This document shows positions 6,196 to 10,428 of a DNA stretch of 10,428 nucleotides, piece after piece (position 1 is the first letter of the stretch; each line of letters starts with the position of its first letter). The DNA lies in the NCBI GenBank assembly GCA_002367375.1, contig DFBR01000178.1, positions 1-10,428 of the forward strand, read 5' to 3'. This DNA comes from Erythrobacter sp. UBA3075. Lineage in GTDB: Bacteria; Pseudomonadota; Alphaproteobacteria; Sphingomonadales; Sphingomonadaceae. The translations under genes and the position numbers were made by a program. The notes below the pieces were generated by a model. The model had not been told where the DNA came from. It made no database searches and was given only the letters and a program-made list of their open reading frames with translations.

Positions 6196-8547
6196 CTAGA
6201 GCGGATTGCCATCCCGGTCGCGGAAGATCTCGCGCCTGCCTACGTGATTGGCGGGACCGACCAGTCCTTCGCTCTCCATCCGCTCAATCAATTTAGCCGC
6301 AGTGTTGTAACCGACGCCCAATTGCCGCTGGAGCCAGCTTCCGCTCGCCTTCTGGTTTTCGATCACCACCTGGCAGGCCTGACGGTATTTGCGTTCTTCC
6401 GGATTATCCGATGCGGTTAATTCATCCTCGAAATGTAACCCACCGTCCTCCGGCTCCTCAGTGACGCTGTCGACATAGGCCGGTTCGCCCTGCGCACGCC
6501 AATGTTCGGCAACCTTCTCGACTTCCTCATCCGACACGAAAGGTCCGTGAACCCGCTTGAGCGCGCCGGTGTTTGGCTTGAACAGCATATCGCCCTTGCC
6601 GAGCAATTGTTCGGCGCCCTGTTCGCCAAGGATCGTGCGGCTGTCGATACGGCTGGTGACGTTGAAGCTGATACGGGTGGGCAGATTGGCTTTGATAACG
6701 CCAGTGATAACATCGACCGATGGGCGCTGCGTCGCCATGATAAGATGAATGCCCGCCGCGCGGCTCTTCTGGCTGAGGCGCTGAATCAGCACTTCGATTT
6801 CCTTGCCAACGGTAACCATCAGATCGGCCAGTTCGTCCACGATCAGCACGATTTGCGGCAGGATTTCGTAATCGAGTTCCTTTTCCTCGACCACGGCCTC
6901 GCCCGTTTCAGGATCGTAGCCGGTCTGCACCGTGCGTTTCAAAGGTTTGCCCTTGGCGGCGGCGGCAGAGACGCGTTCGTTGAAGCCGCCAAGGTTACGC
7001 GCCCCGATCTCGCTCATCATCCGGTAGCGCCGTTCCATCTCCTCGACCGCCCATTTGAGCGATCGGACCGATTTGTGCGGCTCTGTCACCACCGGGGCGA
7101 GCAGGTGTGGGATATCGTCGTAAGACTTCAGTTCGAGCACTTTGGGATCGATCAGGATCAGGCGGCATTCGGCGGGCGTGAAGCGATACAGCAGGCTGAG
7201 CAGGATCGCGTTGAGACCGACCGACTTGCCCGAGCCGGTGGTGCCTGCGACCAGCAGATGCGGCATGGCGGCAAGGTCAGCCACGATCGGATCGCCCGAA
7301 ATGCCTTTGCCCAGAATAATCGGCAGACCGCCCTTGGAATCCACAAATGCGGCGGAGGCGACCATCTCCTTGAAATTGACCATTTGCCGGTCGGCATTGG
7401 GCAGTTCGATACCCATCACCGTCTTGCCCGGTATTGGCGCGACGCGGGCGCTGATCGCGCTCATATTGCGGGCAATGTCTTCGGCAAGGCCGACAACACG
7501 GCTGGCCTTGATGCCCGCCGCTGGCTCCAGCTCGTACATGGTGACCACGGGGCCGGTCTTGACCGCCGTAATCTCGCCCTTGACGTTGAAATCATCGAGC
7601 ACGGTTTCCAGCAGGCGGGCATTGCGTTCGAGCGACAATTTGTCGAGCGCGGGGGTCTTGTTGGCAGGTCCGTCTTCGAGCAGGTCTATCGTCGGGAGAT
7701 CGTAATCGGCGAACAGATCCTTCTGCGATTTTTTAGCGGTAGGCTCGGCGCGCCGGGGCGGGCTGGCGGCATCGGTAATTTCGGGCGCACGGCGCTTGGC
7801 GAGCGGCGATCCGCCTTCCGCAATCGCACCCGCGTCGTCATCATCAGATAGCTGTTCGGGCCGCCGACGCTGTTTGCGCGTGGTTTCGGCCTTGAAGGGG
7901 TTGGACGGGGTGAACAGGCGGGGCGGGTTCCTGACCCATTCGGGCAGGGTCAGCAGGCTCGCCCAGTCGAGCGCGAACACACGGCCCGCCAGCAAGGCTC
8001 CGCCCAGCAGCGCGGCAATGCCGGTGGCAAGTATGGTCCAGAAACGCGCCGCTTCGGGCAGCAGTCCAGCCACAGCGCGAATGCCGCCTTCGCCCAGCAG
8101 GCCGATCAGTCCGCCAAACCCTGCGGGCCAGCTATGCTCACGCGGGTCGGACACCAGCGAGAGCACAGTCGCCAGCAGCGCCATTGCCACCAGCAATAGG
8201 GCAACGGTGCGCCACCATTTGCCGTCCCAATGCTCTTCCTCATCGGCATCGCGCCACAGCTTGCGGGCGAAAACATAGGTTAGCGGCAGGAACAGCACCG
8301 ACACCCAGCCAAAGGCCGCAAGCGCGAGATCGGCAACGAAAGCTCCGGGCTTGCCCATCCAATTGTCGACCACATCGCCTGCCGCAGTGGACAGCGAAGG
8401 GTCGGTCTGACTGTGGCTGAGCAGCGAAATTGCAAGGAATGCGGTGAAGGCGAAAAGCAGCACCGCGCCCGTCAGCTGCGCGCTGCGCGCGAGCGAGTGA
8501 CGAAAGGCGGCTTTCCAATCCGCGTTCTGACCGGCCTTACTGGCCAT
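6196..8547 (-). CDS. ftsK: DNA translocase FtsK
   Basis: Septal DNA translocase of 783 residues that pumps chromosome dimers toward dif and links segregation to division. About four N-terminal membrane helices (roughly 24-46, 70-92, 113-133, 169-189, plus a possible glycine-rich one near 145-160) anchor it. A charged linker (about 216-300) with RKQRRRPEQLSDDDD follows; it is short compared with the E. coli protein. The motor has Walker A GTTGSGKS at 435-442, LILIDPKVLELKSYDDIPHL nearby, Walker B IVLIVDELADLM at 566-577 and LIMATQRPSVDVITG. The C-terminal gamma winged helix (about 719-776, with SWLQRQLGVGYNTAAKLIERM) reads DNA polarity. I chose the ATG at 8547 because GAGGGAG lies 6 bases before it; an earlier ATG at 8589 has no such site. 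Next upstream on this strand is the thiE-like gene, with a promoter-like region between them. Confidence 0.97.
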   Translation of the reverse strand: MASKAGQNADWKAAFRHSLARSAQLTGAVLLFAFTAFLAISLLSHSQTDPSLSTAAGDVVDNWMGKPGAFVADLALAAFGWVSVLFLPLTYVFARKLWRDADEEEHWDGKWWRTVALLLVAMALLATVLSLVSDPREHSWPAGFGGLIGLLGEGGIRAVAGLLPEAARFWTILATGIAALLGGALLAGRVFALDWASLLTLPEWVRNPPRLFTPSNPFKAETTRKQRRRPEQLSDDDDAGAIAEGGSPLAKRRAPEITDAASPPRRAEPTAKKSQKDLFADYDLPTIDLLEDGPANKTPALDKLSLERNARLLETVLDDFNVKGEITAVKTGPVVTMYELEPAAGIKASRVVGLAEDIARNMSAISARVAPIPGKTVMGIELPNADRQMVNFKEMVASAAFVDSKGGLPIILGKGISGDPIVADLAAMPHLLVAGTTGSGKSVGLNAILLSLLYRFTPAECRLILIDPKVLELKSYDDIPHLLAPVVTEPHKSVRSLKWAVEEMERRYRMMSEIGARNLGGFNERVSAAAAKGKPLKRTVQTGYDPETGEAVVEEKELDYEILPQIVLIVDELADLMVTVGKEIEVLIQRLSQKSRAAGIHLIMATQRPSVDVITGVIKANLPTRISFNVTSRIDSRTILGEQGAEQLLGKGDMLFKPNTGALKRVHGPFVSDEEVEKVAEHWRAQGEPAYVDSVTEEPEDGGLHFEDELTASDNPEERKYRQACQVVIENQKASGSWLQRQLGVGYNTAAKLIERMESEGLVGPANHVGRREIFRDRDGNPL

Positions 8548-8579
8548 GCAATACTCCCTCGATGTGCGTCCCGCCATGC

Positions 8580-8608
8580 AGAATCCCACAGTGGGACTCG
8601 GGGGTCAA
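8580..8608 (-). promoter_or_regulatory. Candidate ftsK promoter with GANTC-flanked palindrome
   Basis: On the minus strand TTGACC (8603-8608) and GATTCT (8580-8585) are spaced by 17 bases, a reasonable -35/-10 pair about 33 bases before the ftsK ATG. The spacer overlaps a perfect odd palindrome TCCCAC-A-GTGGGA (8584-8596). GANTC sites flank it on both sides: GAATC at 8581-8585 and GACTC at 8595-8599. GANTC is the target of the CcrM methylase in Alphaproteobacteria, where the regulator GcrA acts at methylated GANTC in division-gene promoters. The -10 match is only partial. Confidence 0.45.
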
Positions 8609-8615
8609 GAAGTCT

Positions 8616-8694
8616 CGTCATTGTGAGCGCAGCGAAGCAATCGAGTTACGGCGCAACTGGATTGCCGCGTCGCCTACGGCTCCTCACAATGACG
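8616..8694. repeat. REP-like intergenic palindromic element
   Basis: A 79-base dyad with perfect 12-base ends CGTCATTGTGAG (8616-8627) and CTCACAATGACG (8683-8694), and two further inner pairs: GCAATC/GATTGC (8637-8642 and 8660-8665) and AGTT/AACT (8644-8647 and 8655-8658). It fills most of the gap between the thiE-like stop and the ftsK promoter. The ends resemble the CGTCATTGCGAG...GCAATCC palindromic repeats scattered in many bacterial genomes, including Alphaproteobacteria. Only one copy is in this window, so its repeat status rests on that resemblance. Confidence 0.65.
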
Positions 8695-8699
8695 GTAAC

Positions 8700-9260
8700 C
8701 TAAATGAAACCGTCGATTGCGGCCCAGCGAGGTGACTGCAATTGGCGCACGTTATTCAAATTCATCCCGCCAAGCGCAATTACCGGCATTTGCGCGTGAC
8801 GGGCCAGCGTGTGCCAGCGCATCGGCCCCAGGGTTTTTGCTCCGGGATGCGAGCGGGTGGGGAAGACGGGGGAAAGCATCACCGCATCGGCCCCGATCCG
8901 ATTGGCCTGCGCAATCTCGCGCATATTGTGCGCGGCGGCGATGTGGAGCAGGTCGCTGCGGCGCGGATAGAGTGACAGCGGGGCGCCATATATTCCGTCT
9001 GCGCCCCATTCACGGGCGGTCATGGCGCTGTCTGACAGAATCACCAGATGACCTTCGGCGCGGGCGATACGGCCCAGCTTGCGAAACTCTGCATAGCGTT
9101 GTTCCGGCGACAGATGATAATGACGATACACGAAGCCAAGCTGCACGGTGTAGGACCGCAGTATGCGGTGCAGATTATGCGCATTCCGCTCGTCAGACAG
9201 AAGCCACAAATCGGGGAGAGGGTTTCGGCCAAGCTCAGGACAGGGGTTTATGCGCGTCAC
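8700..9260 (-). CDS. Divergent ThiE/TenI-like protein (thiamine phosphate synthase family)
   Basis: A 186-residue TIM-barrel protein of the ThiE/TenI family. ThiE joins the pyrimidine and thiazole halves of thiamine. Family landmarks are present: LILSD-like VILSDSAM (73-80), EWGADGIYGAP (84-94), GADAVMLSPVFPTRSHPGAK (123-142) and PVIALGGMNLNN (159-170). Several residues usual for ThiE are changed: the lysine of the R-D/E-K motif is replaced (VYRHY), H of GVHLGQ is Y with the following Q and D lost, and the T-K after PVFPT is S-H. Catalysis of the ThiE reaction is therefore doubtful; a TenI-like or other role is possible. I chose the GTG start at 9260, since longer versions run into the divergent yggS gene and because 9260 is placed symmetrically to the yggS start about a palindrome. 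No other thiamine gene is nearby. Confidence 0.75.
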   Translation of the reverse strand: MTRINPCPELGRNPLPDLWLLSDERNAHNLHRILRSYTVQLGFVYRHYHLSPEQRYAEFRKLGRIARAEGHLVILSDSAMTAREWGADGIYGAPLSLYPRRSDLLHIAAAHNMREIAQANRIGADAVMLSPVFPTRSHPGAKTLGPMRWHTLARHAQMPVIALGGMNLNNVRQLQSPRWAAIDGFI

Positions 9261-9280
9261 CGCCCCGCTATAGCGTGCGC
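9261..9280. promoter_or_regulatory. Symmetric divergent promoter candidate between thiE-like and yggS
   Basis: Only 20 bases separate the two start codons. At their exact centre is the perfect palindrome GCTATAGC (9267-9274), with 6 bases to the GTG at 9260 and 6 bases to the ATG at 9281. TATAGC reads as a -10 element on both strands, and its distance would place each transcription start at or within a base or two of the start codon. Neither gene has a good Shine-Dalgarno, which fits leaderless messages. No clear -35 was found on either side. Confidence 0.45.
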
Positions 9281-9967
9281 ATGAGCAAAAATGCCACTCC
9301 CGCTGATCGCCTCGGTGCCGTGAATGCCGAAATCGCCAAGTCCTGCAAGATTGCACGGCGCGAGCCGACAGATGTCACGCTGATCGCAGTCAGCAAAACA
9401 CATCCCGCCCCGCGCATCGCGCCGCTGATCGCTGCCGGACAGCGCGTTTTCGGAGAAAACCGCGTGCAGGAGGCGGAAGGCAAATGGCCCGCACTGCGCG
9501 AGGAAACGCCCGATGTGGAGCTGCACCTCATCGGTCAATTGCAGTCCAACAAGGCAGAGGAAGCGGTCGTGCTGTTCGATTGCATTCACTCGCTTGACCG
9601 TCCCAGTCTGGTGAAAGCGCTGGCGAAGGCATTCGACAAGGCCGGGCGGCAAGTGCCGTGCTTTGTGCAGGTCAATATTGGCGACGAAGATCAGAAGGGC
9701 GGCTGCGGGATCAAGGATCTGCCCGCGCTGCTGGAGCAGGCGCGCAATGCTGACATTCCACTGGCTGGACTGATGTGCGTTCCCCCATTCGGTATCGAGC
9801 CCGCCCCCTATTTCGCGCTAATGGCCAAGCTGGCGGACGATCATGGTTTGGCCAATCACCCGCTTGAAGGGCGCAGCATGGGGATGAGCGGCGATTATCC
9901 TACCGCAATCATGCTCGGCGCAACGCATATCCGCGTGGGTACGGCCTTGTTCGGCGAGCGCGGCTAG
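9281..9967 (+). CDS. yggS: PLP homeostasis protein, YggS/PROSC family
   Basis: A 228-residue single-domain type III fold PLP-binding protein (YggS, YBL036C, PROSC family), cytoplasmic, which keeps pyridoxal phosphate in balance and has no known enzymatic reaction of its own. The PLP lysine is K39 in LIAVSKTH. Other family motifs are FGENRVQE (57-64), HLIGQLQSNK (82-91), SMGMSGDY (199-206), which holds the phosphate, and IRVGTALFG (217-225). Length and ends are typical, so the gene is complete. The usual VNIG.E..K.G motif is present as VNIGDEDQKGG (131-141). It starts at ATG 9281, divergent from the thiE-like gene with 20 bases between, without a visible Shine-Dalgarno. Both neighbours touch B-vitamin cofactors, but they are not in one operon. 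A separate gene follows 75 bases downstream on the same strand. Confidence 0.95.
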   Translation: MSKNATPADRLGAVNAEIAKSCKIARREPTDVTLIAVSKTHPAPRIAPLIAAGQRVFGENRVQEAEGKWPALREETPDVELHLIGQLQSNKAEEAVVLFDCIHSLDRPSLVKALAKAFDKAGRQVPCFVQVNIGDEDQKGGCGIKDLPALLEQARNADIPLAGLMCVPPFGIEPAPYFALMAKLADDHGLANHPLEGRSMGMSGDYPTAIMLGATHIRVGTALFGERG

Positions 9968-10022
9968 CTGTAACCAAGAGTTGACGAAAGGGCGTTTCGC
10001 GCGCCAAGTCCGGTCCAACACC

Positions 10023-10028
10023 TATAGT
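10023..10028 (+). promoter_or_regulatory. Possible -10 element for the 3' secreted-protein gene
   Basis: TATAGT lies 14 bases before the ATG at 10043 and 55 bases after the yggS stop. A TTGACG at 9981-9986 is present but 36 bases away, too far to pair with it, and no other -35 is seen. It resembles the TATAGC at the yggS start. The 75-base gap otherwise holds only a weak CGAAA/TTTCG hairpin (9985-9999). Confidence 0.3.
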
Positions 10029-10042
10029 CCTGGGAAACCCGC

Positions 10043-10428
10043 ATGATGTTCCGCCTTGCCTTTGCCGCCCCGCTCCTGCTCGTTGCTGCTCCAGCCCTTG
10101 CGCAGGATGCCGAGGATGATCCCTATGGCGATTGCGCTGCGATTGAGAGCGATGCCGAGCGGCTGGCCTGTTATGATGCAACCTATGCGGACCAGCGCGT
10201 GGTTATTGCCGAACGGGCAGTGCGTGACGAAGAGCGGCGCGAAGAAGTGTTCGGCTTCCGTGAAGCGGATGCCTCTCTCGAACGCGGAGAGGCGGAGAAC
10301 CCTGCTATCACTGCGACCGTCACCGAAGTGCTGCGAGGCGCGCGTCGCTCGCAAGTGCTGCTGATGGACAATGGTCAGCTCTGGCGCGAGATTTCCGGCT
10401 CCACCCTGCGCAACCGCGTCCGCGATGG
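10043..10428 (+). CDS. Secreted periplasmic protein of unknown function, cut by window edge
   Basis: The frame is open from the ATG at 10043 (a second ATG follows directly at 10046) to the window end, giving 128 residues. It begins with a signal peptide MMFRLAFAAPLLLVAAPALA, cleaved before QDAED. The mature N-terminus has CAAIESDAERLACYDATYA, a Cys-x(n)-RLxCYD motif seen in several small periplasmic proteins of Proteobacteria; the two cysteines could form a disulfide. A charged helix-like stretch (about 50-85) follows, then AITATVTEVLRGARRSQVLL and MDNGQLWREISG, resembling the beta-strand segment with NGQxW found in the same kind of hypothetical proteins. There is no lipobox. GGGA lies about 8 to 11 bases upstream of the two ATGs. 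I recognise the protein style but no defined function; it is transcribed in the same direction as yggS. Confidence 0.75.
   Translation, partial: MMFRLAFAAPLLLVAAPALAQDAEDDPYGDCAAIESDAERLACYDATYADQRVVIAERAVRDEERREEVFGFREADASLERGEAENPAITATVTEVLRGARRSQVLLMDNGQLWREISGSTLRNRVRD

Noticed and set aside
6502..7851. A 449-codon plus-strand open frame within ftsK
   Set aside because: Fully antisense to the well-conserved FtsK motor; composition is that of a shadow frame.
9981..9986. TTGACG after yggS as the -35 of the next gene
   Set aside because: It is 36 bases from the only good -10 candidate, far beyond a normal spacer.

Overview
The window is an ordinary-looking chromosomal segment of a GC-rich alphaproteobacterium. 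Gene content, protein style and GANTC (CcrM-type) sites at a division-gene promoter suggest Sphingomonadales, perhaps Erythrobacteraceae; that placement is inference from family resemblance only. I see no phage, transposon, tRNA, rRNA or CRISPR.

Layout. Positions 1-9260 are read almost entirely on the minus strand. In transcription order these genes are: a divergent ThiE/TenI-like protein (8700-9260); the DNA translocase FtsK (6196-8547); an outer-membrane beta-barrel protein (5173-6126); a multi-pass membrane protein of the 7TM family usually fused to an inactive transglutaminase (5183 downwards); an ATP-grasp amidoligase-like domain (to 3314); an SRPBCC/START-like protein (2690-3202); a HerA-like ATPase (1160-2608); and alanine dehydrogenase (1-1079, last residues off the window). 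The plus strand holds a YggS-type PLP-binding protein (9281-9967) and the start of a secreted protein of unknown function (10043 onward, cut by the window end).

Most notable locus. At 3314-6126 an outer-membrane barrel gene overlaps the start of an inner-membrane gene by 11 bases. The inner-membrane gene runs straight into an ATP-grasp domain, but the two halves are in different frames. Coding character switches frame at a G4 run (4178-4181). Removing one G would give a single protein of about 622 residues: N-terminal membrane anchor, 7TM domain, acidic linker, ATP-grasp ligase. The transglutaminase domain normally placed between anchor and 7TM domain is absent. This looks like a compact cell-envelope ligase system linked to an outer-membrane protein, either a true fusion broken by an indel or sequence error, or one rescued by frameshifting.

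Regulatory structure. The ftsK promoter region carries a 13-base palindrome flanked on both sides by GANTC sites. The thiE-like and yggS genes diverge symmetrically from a perfect GCTATAGC palindrome with start codons exactly 6 bases away on each side, suggesting a bidirectional promoter making leaderless transcripts. A 79-base REP-like dyad sits between the thiE-like gene and ftsK.
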